Source: Chitinophagaceae bacterium
GTDB lineage: Bacteria > Bacteroidota > Bacteroidia > Chitinophagales > Chitinophagaceae
DNA: 64,000 nt
NCBI GenBank assembly: GCA_019638625.1
Contig: JAHBTK010000005.1
Coordinates: 496,001-560,000 of the forward strand
Reading direction: 5' to 3'
In this document: piece by piece, positions 25,935-35,524 of the stretch
Position numbering within the stretch: position 1 is the stretch's first letter
Layout of the letters: the number at the start of each line of letters is the position of its first letter
Made by a program: the position numbers and the translations under genes
The notes under the pieces: model-generated
What the model was told of the DNA's origin: nothing
Databases searched by the model: none
What the model saw: the letters and a program-made list of their open reading frames with translations, nothing else

Positions 25935-28900
25935 ATGCGTTACTTTTTTCTTGCTATATGCTGCAGTTTGTTTTTATTTTCTTCAGCGCAACCCCCTAAA
26001 GACTCCGCTAAACAAAACGCTGTAAAATGGGATGTCAACAATCCACCCGGGCAAAACTACCGGGAAGTATCCTTTACGGTGGAGGAAGGTACCTGGATGA
26101 ACCTGGATGTTTCACCGAAAGGAGATCTCATTGTGTTTGACCTCCTGGGTGATATATATAGCATGCCTGTAACCGGCGGCAGTGCCAGGGTACTGAGGCA
26201 GGGACTGGCGTATGAAGTCCAGCCCCGGTTCAGCCCGGACGGGAGCAGGATTTTATTCACCTCTGATGCCGGCGGTGGCGACAATATCTGGGTGATGGAC
26301 CGTGATGGAAATAACGCCCGGCAGGTAACCAAAGAAAGTTTCAGACTGTTGAATAATGCAGCCTGGTCGCCCGATGGTAACTATATTGTCGCCCGCAAAC
26401 ATTTTACCTCCGGCAGATCGATGGGCGCCGGCGAAATCTGGATGTACCATATCAGTGGCGGAGATGGCATACAACTCACCAAACGAAAAAATGATCAGCA
26501 GGACGTGAACGAACCTGTTGTGTCACCCGATGGGCGTTATGTGTATTTCAGCGAGGATATGTATCCGGGAGGTTTTTTCCAGTATAATAAGGACCCCAAT
26601 AACCAGGTATATGTTATCAGGAGATACGACCGGGAAAAGGGAACACTGGAGAATGTTACCGGTGGCGGTGGCAGCGCCTTTCGCCCGCAGTTATCGCCCG
26701 ACGGAAAGACGCTGGCATTTGTAAGAAGGGTACGCACCCAAACGGTTTTGTATCTCCGTAACCTGGAAACCGGTGAGGAATGGCCTGTATACGACCGGTT
26801 GAACAAAGACCAACAGGAAGCCTGGGCTATCTTTGGCGTATACACCGGTTTTGCCTGGATGCCTGATGGAAAAGATATTATCATCTGGGCGAACGGTAAA
26901 ATGAACCGCGTTTCCGTATCGGGTAATAATACAGCCGTTGCCATTCCCTTCACCTGTGAGGTGAAACAGAAAATAGCGGATGCGGTTCGTTTCAAACAAA
27001 ACCTGAACAAAGCTGAAGATACTACACGCGTGCTGCGAAATGTAATCACTTCCCCCGATGGAAAATATGTGGTGTACAACGCGCTGGGCTCCCTCTGGAA
27101 AAAAATATTACCCAATGGAACCCCTGTGCGTCTTACCAGATCTGCGGATATAGAAGATGAACCCGCTTTTTCAAAAGACGGAAAATGGCTGGCGTATATC
27201 AGTTGGAATGATACGGCCATGGGCGCCATACATATAATGGACCTGGTAAAAAATACCACCCGCAAACTGCCTCTTGAAAAAGGTATTTATCGTACGCCTG
27301 CTTTCAGTCCCGATGGTAAGGCGCTTGTATATGCCCGGGAAGGCGGCGACAATGTATTGGGAAATACTTTTAATACACGTACCGGCATTTACCTGGTGCA
27401 GGCAGATGGCCGTTCCAAAGCCGAAAGAATTCTGGAATCCGGCGCTGCTCCCTATTTTGAGGCTTCAGGCACGTATATCTATTTTCAGAAAGGAAGAAAA
27501 AACCTGGGGATCGCGAAAAAGGATGGTACTGATGAAAAGAACCTGGTTATCAGTACTTATGGAAGTCAATACAAAGTATCACCGGATGGCAACTGGCTTG
27601 CTTTCGTTGACCTGCATAAAGTGTATATAGCGGCATTACCCAAAACCGGCGCTACCCTGGAAATTTCAGGCAACTCCAATTCCGTGCCGGTGCAACTGGT
27701 AGCAAAGGATGCGGGCTACAACCTGCACTGGAATGCCGATAGCCGGCAACTCCACTATACCCTGGGTAATGAATATTTTACAGTTCCACTCGAAGACTAT
27801 TTTAAATTTTTAACTGCAAAAAAGGATACGACCACTCCCCCACCGCTTAAAGGTTTGCCTGTTGGTGTTGTGTATAGCCATGACAAACCAAAAGGACTGG
27901 TAGCTTTTACCAATGCCCGCATTCTTACCATGAACAACGACCTGGTAATAGAGCGGGGTACCCTGGTGGTGGAGAACAATCTTATAAAGGCATTGGGTAA
28001 TAGTGAAGAGGTTGCTGTTCCGGAGGGTGCAAAGCTGATCGATTGTGCGGGTAAGACAATCGTGCCGGGTTTTATCGATGCCCATGCACATGCGGGTCAT
28101 TTCCGGAGCGGGATCACTCCCGGAAAACATTGGCCATATTACGCAGCACTGGCCTTTGGTACTACTACTATCCACGATCCATCCGCCAACAGTGAAATGG
28201 TATTCGCGCAAAGTGAAATGGTAAAAGCCGGGAAAATGACCGGTCCCCGTGTATTTAGCACCGGCACTATCCTGTATGGAGCCGATGGAGATTTCAAAGC
28301 GGTGATCAACTCTTTAGACGACGCCCGCAGCGCCATCCGCCGTACCAAAGCTTTCGGCGCTTTTTCGGTAAAAAGTTACAACCAGCCCAGGCGCGAACAA
28401 AATCAGCAGGTAATTGCCGCGGCAAAAGAGCTGGGCATACTGGTGGTGCCGGAAGGAGGGTCTTTTTACTATCACAATATGGCAATGATCAATGATGGAC
28501 ATACCACTATCGAACATAATATTCCCGTAGCGCCATTGTACGATGATGTCATACAACTGTGGAAACGATCCCAAACAGCCTACACTCCCACCCTGATCGT
28601 AAACTACGGATCGGTTTCCGGTGAATATTACTGGTATCAGCATACCAATGTATGGGAAAATGAAAAGCTGTTGAAGTATACTCCCCGCGCGGTGATTGAC
28701 ATGCGCAGCCGGCACCGGACCATGCTGCCGGAAGAAGAATATGTGAACGGGCATATCCTTACTTCAAAAACCGTAAAGAAACTGAATGACGCCGGGGTGC
28801 CGGTCAATATGGGCGCACATGGGCAAATACAGGGTATTGGTGTACACTGGGAAATATGGATGATGGCGCAGGGTGGAATGACGCCGCTGGAAGCATTGAA

Positions 28901-29192
28901 AACAGCCACTATCAACCCGGCGAAAAGCCTGGGACTGGATGATTGGATCGGTTCCCTGCAGACCGGTAAACTTGCCGATCTTGTAATAATGGATGCCAAT
29001 CCGCTGGAAAATATCCGGAATACGGAGTCTGTTAAATATGTAATGGTCAACGGCCGGTTATACGATACCGATACCATGAACGAAACAGGCAATTATAATA
29101 CTCCCCGGAGCAAATTTTACTGGGAAACAGGACGGAGAAACAGTATATTCAACTGGCAGGACGGTGGTGCACAGGAACTGGATACCGATTAG
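25935..29192 (+). CDS. Exported TolB-propeller amidohydrolase fusion
   Basis: 1085 residues. A signal peptide (1-18, FSSAQ) comes first. A WD40-like/TolB beta-propeller (about 40-640) follows, with repeated FSPDGxxIxFTS / SPDGxYVVY blades. The last part is an amidohydrolase barrel (about 655-1060). Metal ligands are visible in GFIDAHAHAGH (HxH), the TIEHNIPV His and GAHGQIQG, and the domain ends in the usual GKLADLVIMDANPL strand. The family hydrolyses C-N bonds of cyclic amides, imides or peptides; the propeller is likely a substrate or lid module. Two lysine-related positions could not be checked. It ends 20 bases before a strong terminator. Substrate unknown; periplasmic. Confidence 0.9.
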   Translation: MRYFFLAICCSLFLFSSAQPPKDSAKQNAVKWDVNNPPGQNYREVSFTVEEGTWMNLDVSPKGDLIVFDLLGDIYSMPVTGGSARVLRQGLAYEVQPRFSPDGSRILFTSDAGGGDNIWVMDRDGNNARQVTKESFRLLNNAAWSPDGNYIVARKHFTSGRSMGAGEIWMYHISGGDGIQLTKRKNDQQDVNEPVVSPDGRYVYFSEDMYPGGFFQYNKDPNNQVYVIRRYDREKGTLENVTGGGGSAFRPQLSPDGKTLAFVRRVRTQTVLYLRNLETGEEWPVYDRLNKDQQEAWAIFGVYTGFAWMPDGKDIIIWANGKMNRVSVSGNNTAVAIPFTCEVKQKIADAVRFKQNLNKAEDTTRVLRNVITSPDGKYVVYNALGSLWKKILPNGTPVRLTRSADIEDEPAFSKDGKWLAYISWNDTAMGAIHIMDLVKNTTRKLPLEKGIYRTPAFSPDGKALVYAREGGDNVLGNTFNTRTGIYLVQADGRSKAERILESGAAPYFEASGTYIYFQKGRKNLGIAKKDGTDEKNLVISTYGSQYKVSPDGNWLAFVDLHKVYIAALPKTGATLEISGNSNSVPVQLVAKDAGYNLHWNADSRQLHYTLGNEYFTVPLEDYFKFLTAKKDTTTPPPLKGLPVGVVYSHDKPKGLVAFTNARILTMNNDLVIERGTLVVENNLIKALGNSEEVAVPEGAKLIDCAGKTIVPGFIDAHAHAGHFRSGITPGKHWPYYAALAFGTTTIHDPSANSEMVFAQSEMVKAGKMTGPRVFSTGTILYGADGDFKAVINSLDDARSAIRRTKAFGAFSVKSYNQPRREQNQQVIAAAKELGILVVPEGGSFYYHNMAMINDGHTTIEHNIPVAPLYDDVIQLWKRSQTAYTPTLIVNYGSVSGEYYWYQHTNVWENEKLLKYTPRAVIDMRSRHRTMLPEEEYVNGHILTSKTVKKLNDAGVPVNMGAHGQIQGIGVHWEIWMMAQGGMTPLEALKTATINPAKSLGLDDWIGSLQTGKLADLVIMDANPLENIRNTESVKYVMVNGRLYDTDTMNETGNYNTPRSKFYWETGRRNSIFNWQDGGAQELDTD

Positions 29193-29211
29193 GAATGAAT
29201 ATACCAGGATG

Positions 29212-29252
29212 AAAAAAAGTACGCCATCAAATAATGATGGCGTACTTTTTTT
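29212..29252. terminator. Bidirectional intrinsic terminator
   Basis: A perfect 11-base stem, GTACGCCATCA / TGATGGCGTAC (29219-29229 with 29235-29245), has the loop AATAA. It is flanked by seven A on the left and seven T on the right, so it can stop transcription from both sides. It serves the amidohydrolase gene and the convergent small gene at 29336-29605. Confidence 0.93.
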
Positions 29253-29335
29253 ACAAACAACTGATCAAACCAGTCAGTTGTTTATTTTCCAAACATCACC
29301 CTCATGGGTAATGATGTATTTACCGGATGTGATTC

Positions 29336-29605
29336 TTAGGCGGCAGCGGCTGTCTTTGCAGTTTGAATTTTCTCAAGTTTTTTGCCAATGGCCGCTTCTA
29401 CCCCGGCAGGTATTGGCGGATTTCTTTTATCAGTCATTACAGCAAAACAATTTGAATTGCTGTTCCACCCGAATACACATACCGGACTTTCGTTAAAGCT
29501 CACCCTATATCTCAACTCTTCCATGCCATTCAGGTATTCCGTTGCTTTTACCATATAGATATTTCCATTGGATACAATTTCAAAATTCTTTGTTGTTAAC
29601 TTCAT
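29336..29605 (-). CDS. Small conserved-looking protein of unknown function
   Basis: 89 residues with no signal peptide. It has short beta strands (FEIVSNGNIYMVKATEY, RYRVSFNESPVCVFGWN) followed by a helix and an alanine-rich tail. Codon use is normal and the gene is isolated between a terminator and the MATE pump, so it appears to be a real monocistronic gene. I do not recognise the family. Confidence 0.6.
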   Translation of the reverse strand: MKLTTKNFEIVSNGNIYMVKATEYLNGMEELRYRVSFNESPVCVFGWNSNSNCFAVMTDKRNPPIPAGVEAAIGKKLEKIQTAKTAAAA

Positions 29606-29808
29606 GACTTACAATTTTAGTTTATAAAATTTCTGATACCATTTTGTTGATATCAGGCTCAGTACCTGCTGATATATTTTCAATTAACATGCCAGAGCCG
29701 GCCAAACCGGTTGTTAAAAAAATGATAAGCAGCTTTTTTCAGCATTGGTAGCGGATCTCCTGCACCGGTGAAGTTATCTCTTCCAAATAATCGATATTTG
29801 CAGCCGCT

Positions 29809-31146
29809 ATGCATCAGCCGTCGTTAACAGGAGAAGCCAGAAGAACATTATTATTGTCAGCACCCATTATTTTGGGAGAGCTGTCGCAGATGGCGCTGCA
29901 CGTGATCGATACTGCCATGATCGGCGCTCTGGGTTACAGGCAACTGGCTGCGGGCGCCCTGGTGCTGGCCGTTATTAATATACCCTTTGTACTCGGCATC
30001 GGCATGACTATTTCCGTTTCGCAGATGGTGTCGCTGGCGCACGGGCGATATGATGGGCAAAAAGTTTCCCATTATTTATTCAATGGCTTCTGGCTTTGTG
30101 TTATTACCGCGCTGGTCATTACCGGTTGTCTCTATTTCGGTAAGAATATTATCTTTCACCTGGGGCAGGATCCGGAAGTGGCGCAACTGGCGGTTCCCTT
30201 CCTGGAACTGATGAACTGGAGCATCATACCGATGTTGCTGTTCATGGCATTGAAGCAGTTTGCAGACGGGTTGGAAAAAACCCGGACCGCTATGGTCATT
30301 TCCCTGCTCTCTATGCCGCTGAACATATTTTTGAACTGGCTGCTGATCTTCGGCAACTGGGGTTTTCCGCGACTGGAATTGGCCGGCGCCGGTTGGGGTA
30401 CCCTCATTACCCGGAGTCTTATGTTCCTGGCCCTGGGACTGGTCATCCTGCGGCACCCGGTTTTCAGCAGATATGTGAAAGTGCGTAAGAACCAGTGGAA
30501 GATCCGGACAAAAACCATGCGTGAACTGCTGCATATCGGTTTGCCCAGCAGCCTGCAGATTGGTATGGAAAGCAGCGCTTTTGCCATTTCGGGGATACTT
30601 GTGGGCACTATTGGCGCCACGGAACAGGCTGCCCACCAAATCGCCCTGAGTTGCGCTTCCTTTACCTTTATGATTTCCATGGGGCTGGCGCAGGGGGCTT
30701 CTATAAGGGTAAGCAATGCATTTGGTACCCGCAACCGGGTCAAAATACTGGCAATAGGCAAAAGCACCTTTATCACCGGTATCTTTTACGGGGTGTTTTG
30801 CGCTGTTACGTTTATCCTTCTCCGTAATGTGTTGCCCAACGCATTCAATGATAATGACAACGTAAAACTGATGGCAGCCGCTCTGCTGGTACTCGCAGCA
30901 GTTTTCCAGATTTCGGACGCCACACAGGTGGTCGGCGCCAACCTCCTGCGGGGGATCAAAGATGTTACCATTCCCACGATACTTGTTGCCATTGCTTACT
31001 GGGTAATCGGTTTGCCGGTTGGTTACCTGCTTGCATTTCACTTTAAAATGGGAGCCGCCGGTATCTGGATCGGTTTTATCGCGGGGCTGACATGTTCCGG
31101 TATATCCCTCGCTATCCGCTTCATCCGTATGAGCCGGAAGATTTAA
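29809..31146 (+). CDS. MATE-family multidrug efflux transporter (NorM-like)
   Basis: 445 residues with about 12 membrane helices. The first segment (EARRTLLLSAPIILGELSQM) and LHVIDTAMIGALGYRQLAAG match the MATE N-lobe, including the Asp after the first membrane region. The second lobe opens similarly (ELLHIGLPSSLQIGMESSAF). MATE pumps export cationic drugs and metabolites in exchange for Na+ or H+. Length is normal. It is monocistronic, preceded by ~200 bases without a gene. Confidence 0.93.
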   Translation: MHQPSLTGEARRTLLLSAPIILGELSQMALHVIDTAMIGALGYRQLAAGALVLAVINIPFVLGIGMTISVSQMVSLAHGRYDGQKVSHYLFNGFWLCVITALVITGCLYFGKNIIFHLGQDPEVAQLAVPFLELMNWSIIPMLLFMALKQFADGLEKTRTAMVISLLSMPLNIFLNWLLIFGNWGFPRLELAGAGWGTLITRSLMFLALGLVILRHPVFSRYVKVRKNQWKIRTKTMRELLHIGLPSSLQIGMESSAFAISGILVGTIGATEQAAHQIALSCASFTFMISMGLAQGASIRVSNAFGTRNRVKILAIGKSTFITGIFYGVFCAVTFILLRNVLPNAFNDNDNVKLMAAALLVLAAVFQISDATQVVGANLLRGIKDVTIPTILVAIAYWVIGLPVGYLLAFHFKMGAAGIWIGFIAGLTCSGISLAIRFIRMSRKI

Positions 31147-31327
31147 TGTGGGGATGAGCCTCCCCCTACCCCTCCAAGGGAGGGGAGACCTGTTTACAAG
31201 GCTGGCCTATACGGAACACAATTCATTATGATCAATGCCCGCGTGATTTTAAAAGAATCGCTGTATTTCTTCTTTGAGAAATTTTGCGCCTTCGTGGTTC
31301 AAAAAAAGCCTGGTTCAGACAATTATA
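31147..31327. repeat. Intergenic repeat relics after the MATE gene
   Basis: The gap contains a C-run/G-run hairpin (CCCCTCC 31169-31175 with GGAGGGG 31179-31185, loop AAG). It also holds a decayed TTTGCGCCTTCGTGGTTC word (about 31285-31303), related to the repeat between 1494 and 1590. There is no coding sense. Confidence 0.5.
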
Positions 31328-31969
31328 CTACCTGGCAGCCAATAAAAACCTGAAACCTATACTCCATTGAAGGTTGCCTACGAAGTTCACGCCGGCATTG
31401 AAGCTCCTGTTTTTCTGAACAACAGTGCCTCCCGCTTTTCTTTCAGCATGAGAATAGCCTATATGAAACAAATCATTCAATCCTGTTTCAACCTGAACCC
31501 GGGGGGTTAAAGCGTAAGAGATACCGGGTTGAATTCCCAGTGAAACACTCCTCATTTTTTCTTTTGCTTCCGGGTTGTTGGCCGGGTCATAAGTGGTGTT
31601 CGAAAACTGTGTCCCCAATCGGCCCTGCATGAAAAAATAAAAACCTGAAGTACCGAAGTTGTGGTACTTCCTGACGAAGATGCCCGCACCATAGATATTT
31701 CTCCTGTAATCAGGGGTTTCCAGCTTTTCGTTGCCAAACGATAGATCTGCCCCTAATACGATATTTTGCCTGACAGCCTTTCCGTAAGAAGGCGAAATAT
31801 AAAAATAGTTGTTCGTTTTCTCCTCAGCCGCTGAACCGTTTTTTGACATTTGCGAACTGAAGTTAACCGAACCGCCCAGCAAACCGGATCCCTTGTCGAT
31901 TTGAGCAATTGAAAATTGCGCAGAAGTAATAAAAATAAAGATGAAAGTAAAGATTAGTAAATTTTTCAT
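31328..31969 (-). CDS. Outer-membrane beta-barrel protein
   Basis: 213 residues from the ATG at 31967-31969 (an upstream in-frame ATG at 32014 would add 15 residues before the signal peptide and is less likely). The signal peptide is MKNLLIFTFIFIFITSAQF. The mature part consists of alternating amphipathic strands ending in WSIGFRFLLAAR, with the aromatic and hydrophobic pattern of a small 8-stranded OMP_b-brl barrel. Function unknown. The partner strand gene at 32111 is on the same strand but 141 bases away. Confidence 0.75.
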   Translation of the reverse strand: MKNLLIFTFIFIFITSAQFSIAQIDKGSGLLGGSVNFSSQMSKNGSAAEEKTNNYFYISPSYGKAVRQNIVLGADLSFGNEKLETPDYRRNIYGAGIFVRKYHNFGTSGFYFFMQGRLGTQFSNTTYDPANNPEAKEKMRSVSLGIQPGISYALTPRVQVETGLNDLFHIGYSHAERKAGGTVVQKNRSFNAGVNFVGNLQWSIGFRFLLAAR

Positions 31970-32110
31970 ATGTTGTTTTTGGTAAAACAAATTTCCCGAA
32001 AAACTACCTATCAAACCCGTGTATGGTTTTTTTTAACGAGGGATTATACAAATGAGATGCGAAATTGTATTGATGATGCAGCGTTTCGCCTTTGCCGACT
32101 TACGACTGAT

Positions 32111-32605
32111 CTATTCCAGCCAGGCGCCGGTAACTTTGTCGCCGTCTACTTCCACAAAAATATGTTCCTGCAGGGTGGTCGCTACTGCAAAACCGATATA
32201 GTCTGTATGCACCGGGAAGGTTTTATGTGTTCTGTCTACCAGGGAAAGTGTCTGGATCTTTTTGGGTTGGTCTTTAAGGAACGGTTGTAACGCATACAGC
32301 ATGGTCTTTCCGCTGTTGGCCACATCGTCTACCACCACCACCACGCTGCCATTAAAGTCGTACTCACCGTTCAATGTTATTTCCCGGGGAAAACGTTTAT
32401 CGTCCACTTCCAGGGTGATGACATCCACCCTGCCACGGAATATATCTTTCAGCAGCCGTTGCAGCCGTTTTGCGATCACTACACCATTGTCTTTGATACC
32501 GGCAAGGATTAATTTGCTTTCTCCTACGTTCTGTTCCGCTATCTCATATGCCATCCGCCTGAGCTTTTTCTCGATCAAATCATAATGTAAAATATAGTTC
32601 TTCAT
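32111..32605 (-). CDS. Phosphoribosyltransferase (PyrR/Hpt-like)
   Basis: 164 residues from the ATG at 32603-32605 (an upstream ATG at 32626 adds seven residues). The PRPP-binding loop VVVVDDVANSGKTMLYAL is intact, and the N-terminal hood and SLVDRTHKTFPVHTDYIGF are typical of PyrR-like PRTases. Such enzymes use PRPP with purine or pyrimidine bases, and PyrR also acts as a pyrimidine regulator; which of these applies cannot be told from the sequence. It is divergent from the Fe-S gene at 32694. Confidence 0.85.
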   Translation of the reverse strand: MKNYILHYDLIEKKLRRMAYEIAEQNVGESKLILAGIKDNGVVIAKRLQRLLKDIFRGRVDVITLEVDDKRFPREITLNGEYDFNGSVVVVVDDVANSGKTMLYALQPFLKDQPKKIQTLSLVDRTHKTFPVHTDYIGFAVATTLQEHIFVEVDGDKVTGAWLE

Positions 32606-32693
32606 TGTGTGAATTAAACATTTCAAAACTAAGCTGTATTAGTCAATAAAACAATTCGTACTAAACATCTTATCTTAGCGTTAGAATAGCGAT

Positions 32694-34019
32694 ATGCAGG
32701 TTACATTACAAATTGTTTTTTCCCTTCTGTTCGTTGCCGGCATCGGCTTATTTATCAAAAATATGCTCGATATCCGCAGCAGTATATTATTGGGCAAGGA
32801 TCAGGATTACTCTGACCAGCCGGCACTGAGGGTGAAGAATATGCTGTTACTGGCTTTCGGGCAAAAAAAGATGTTCCGGAACCCCCTGGTGGCGGTGCTG
32901 CATTTTTTTGTGTACGCGGGCTTTATTATTATCAATATTGAGTTGCTTGAAATAGTTCTTGACGGTATTTTGGGTACCCACAGACTGTTTGCCTCGGCAT
33001 TAGGTACCGCCTATACATTTCTGATCAACGCTTTTGAAGTATTGGCGGTTTTGGTAATAGCCGCCTGTTCCGTCTTCCTCATCCGGAGGAATATCCTGAA
33101 GCTGAAACGGTTTATCAGTAAAGACCTGAATGGTTGGCCCCGCAGCGATGCGAACTATATCCTTATAGTGGAGATCACCCTGATGCTGTTGTTCCTTACC
33201 ATGAATGGAGCAGATCTTGTTCTTCAGCAAAAAGGATACGGACATTATGCCCAACAACCTACTGGTAATTTTTTGATTTCCAGTCAATTAATACCATTGT
33301 TTAAAAATTTTAATGAAGCATCGCTGGTAATGCTGGAACGTACCTGTTGGTGGCTGCATATCCTGGGTATACTGGCATTTATGAACTATCTCCCCTACTC
33401 AAAACACCTTCATATCATCCTGGCTTTTCCAAATGCTTATTTTGCGCGGTTAGCGCCTGAGGGAGAAATGCAGAATATGCCTGCCATTCAAAAAGAGGTA
33501 TTGTATATGATGGAGCCGGACAAAGCGCCGGTAGCCGATCCCGATGCGACGCCTCCACGGTTTGGCGCCAAAGATGTATTCGATCTTAGCTGGCGAAACC
33601 TGCTGGACGCATATTCCTGTACGGAGTGTGGCCGTTGTTCCACCGCCTGCCCGGCCAACATGACGGGCAAACTGTTATCTCCCCGGAAAATCATGATGGA
33701 CACCAGGGACCGGGCTGCCGAAGTAAGTAAAAATATCCGGCTGAACGGGGAGTTTAAAGAGGATGGTAAAAGTTTGCTGCACAGCTATATTTCCGTAGAG
33801 GAGCTGAGGGCATGCACCACCTGTAATGCCTGCGTGGAAGAATGTCCTGTGAGCATCAATCCTCTGGAGATCATCCTGGAACTTCGGAGAAACCTGGTGA
33901 TGGAAGAAAGTAATGCTCCCCAGGAATGGAACAGCATGTTTGGCAATATCGAAAACAATTTCGCGCCCTGGAAACTAAGTCCCGACGACCGGGATAAATG
34001 GACTACGGAGCTTTCCTGA
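32694..34019 (+). CDS. Membrane-bound 4Fe-4S dicluster protein (HdrC/NarI-like)
   Basis: 441 residues. About five membrane helices (1-250) resemble a nitrate-reductase-gamma/HdrE cytochrome domain. Two 4Fe-4S clusters follow, at CTECGRCSTACP (near 305) and CTTCNACVEECP (near 370). In Bacteroidota this protein is usually followed directly by a soluble HdrB-like CCG protein; here the next 150 bases hold none. It probably passes electrons between quinone and a soluble partner. Its substrate is unknown. Confidence 0.87.
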   Translation: MQVTLQIVFSLLFVAGIGLFIKNMLDIRSSILLGKDQDYSDQPALRVKNMLLLAFGQKKMFRNPLVAVLHFFVYAGFIIINIELLEIVLDGILGTHRLFASALGTAYTFLINAFEVLAVLVIAACSVFLIRRNILKLKRFISKDLNGWPRSDANYILIVEITLMLLFLTMNGADLVLQQKGYGHYAQQPTGNFLISSQLIPLFKNFNEASLVMLERTCWWLHILGILAFMNYLPYSKHLHIILAFPNAYFARLAPEGEMQNMPAIQKEVLYMMEPDKAPVADPDATPPRFGAKDVFDLSWRNLLDAYSCTECGRCSTACPANMTGKLLSPRKIMMDTRDRAAEVSKNIRLNGEFKEDGKSLLHSYISVEELRACTTCNACVEECPVSINPLEIILELRRNLVMEESNAPQEWNSMFGNIENNFAPWKLSPDDRDKWTTELS

Positions 34020-34171
34020 AAACGCGGAGTACCTATGCAATGAATGTACCGGAAGATATCGTCTTCACAATATTTTACTGGTAAACAATATTCTCTCACT
34101 ACCCTTTCCGCTCATCACACAAAATTTGCTGTTGGCTGATCAATCCGTATTTTTAGGCATTATTTGGATAC

Positions 34172-35452
34172 ATGACCATTAAAGACACACTTTTTCTTGC
34201 ACAAAAAAACCTGAAAGGCAATAAGCTGAGAACCGGTATTACCGTAGCCATCATTGCATTGGGTATCTGCGCTCTTGTGGGTATTATGACCGCCATCCAG
34301 GCAATGAACGCCAGCCTTAAGGACAGTTTCGCCACTATGGGTGCTAATTCCTTCAGTATCCGTTTCAGGGAGATGCAGATTAACTTCGGAGGCGGCGGAA
34401 ACGTTACCAAAACCAGCAGTAGTTCCAATAAGAAGGTCAAAAAGTCGAATGCTAACCGCAGGATCACCTATGAACAGGCATTGGCGTTCAAAGAAAGATT
34501 CAGTTTCCCGGGCACCAAAGTCAGTATCGGGTTAGGGGGTATGGGTAACCAGACCGTTTATTATGAAAACAAAAAAACAGATCCGAACGTAAGGATTTCC
34601 GGTGGCGATGAGAACTACTTTGCGCTGAATGGCTACGAAATAATGCATGGCCGGGATTTTAGCCAATTGGATATAGAAAGCGGCAGAAATGTTTGTGTAC
34701 TGGGGTTTGATGTCGCCAAAAAATTTTTTGGTGACAGGGTTGAAAACGCGCTGGACAAAATAATAAAAATCGGCGCCAATAAATTCAGGGTAATCGCGGT
34801 GCTGAAAAGCAGGGGCAGTAGTTCTTTCATGCGGGCGGACAATGCGGTATTTACTACCTACAACACCCTGCGCCGGCTGTACACCCTGCAGAACAACAGC
34901 TATTATGTGGGAGTGCAGGTACAAAATGTTAATCAACTGGATGATGCCATAGGAGAAGCGGAGGGTTTGTTCCGCATCATCAGGAACCTGTCGGTTTCTG
35001 AACAGAGCAATTTCTATATCGATAAAAGCGACGCCCTGGCGGAGCAATTTATCAGCATGCTGAGTTATGTGAGTACTGCCGCCGGCGGAATTGGCTTCAT
35101 TACTTTACTGGCTGCCGCCATCGGTTTAATGAATATTATGCTGGTGGCAGTAACGGAAAGGACCAAAGAAGTCGGGTTGATAAAAGCGCTGGGCGGGAAA
35201 AGAAAAAGCATCCGTCAGCAGTTTTTATTTGAATCCATCCTTATCAGTTTGCGGGGCGCCGCCATTGGTATCATCCTGGGGGTGTTGCTGGGCAACCTCA
35301 TTGGCATGGTCATGAAAGTACCTTTTTTCGTTCCCTGGGCATTGATTTTCACAGCCATTCTCATATGTTCTGCTGTAGGATTAGCGGCGGGCATCTATCC
35401 TGCCTGGAAGGCATCCAAACTCGATCCCATCGTTGCCCTACGGTTTGAATAA
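34172..35452 (+). CDS. ABC transporter permease (MacB/FtsX type)
   Basis: 426 residues. An N-terminal membrane helix (GNKLRTGITVAIIALGICAL, about 15-35) leads to a large MacB_PCD periplasmic domain (about 50-270), which includes LGFDVAKKFFGD. Three C-terminal FtsX helices follow (AAGGIGFITLLAAAIGLMNI and GIILGVLLGNLIG), with a VTERTKEVGLIKALGGKRKS coupling loop. Such permeases work with a separate ATPase that is not in this neighbourhood. Substrate unknown (lipoproteins, peptides or antibiotics in the family). Confidence 0.9.
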   Translation: MTIKDTLFLAQKNLKGNKLRTGITVAIIALGICALVGIMTAIQAMNASLKDSFATMGANSFSIRFREMQINFGGGGNVTKTSSSSNKKVKKSNANRRITYEQALAFKERFSFPGTKVSIGLGGMGNQTVYYENKKTDPNVRISGGDENYFALNGYEIMHGRDFSQLDIESGRNVCVLGFDVAKKFFGDRVENALDKIIKIGANKFRVIAVLKSRGSSSFMRADNAVFTTYNTLRRLYTLQNNSYYVGVQVQNVNQLDDAIGEAEGLFRIIRNLSVSEQSNFYIDKSDALAEQFISMLSYVSTAAGGIGFITLLAAAIGLMNIMLVAVTERTKEVGLIKALGGKRKSIRQQFLFESILISLRGAAIGIILGVLLGNLIGMVMKVPFFVPWALIFTAILICSAVGLAAGIYPAWKASKLDPIVALRFE

Positions 35453-35524
35453 TGTATTCAATCCTGCTTAATGAAGATACACAAAGATGCAGTTAGCTTA
35501 CATTTGAGAACAAAAGCACTACAA

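Noticed and set aside
26537..27265. 242-codon minus-strand ORF
   Set aside because: Antisense shadow of the TolB-propeller of the amidohydrolase.
30076..31041. 321-codon minus-strand ORF
   Set aside because: Antisense shadow of the MATE gene; composition (Gln, His, Asn-rich) is typical of opposite-strand reading.
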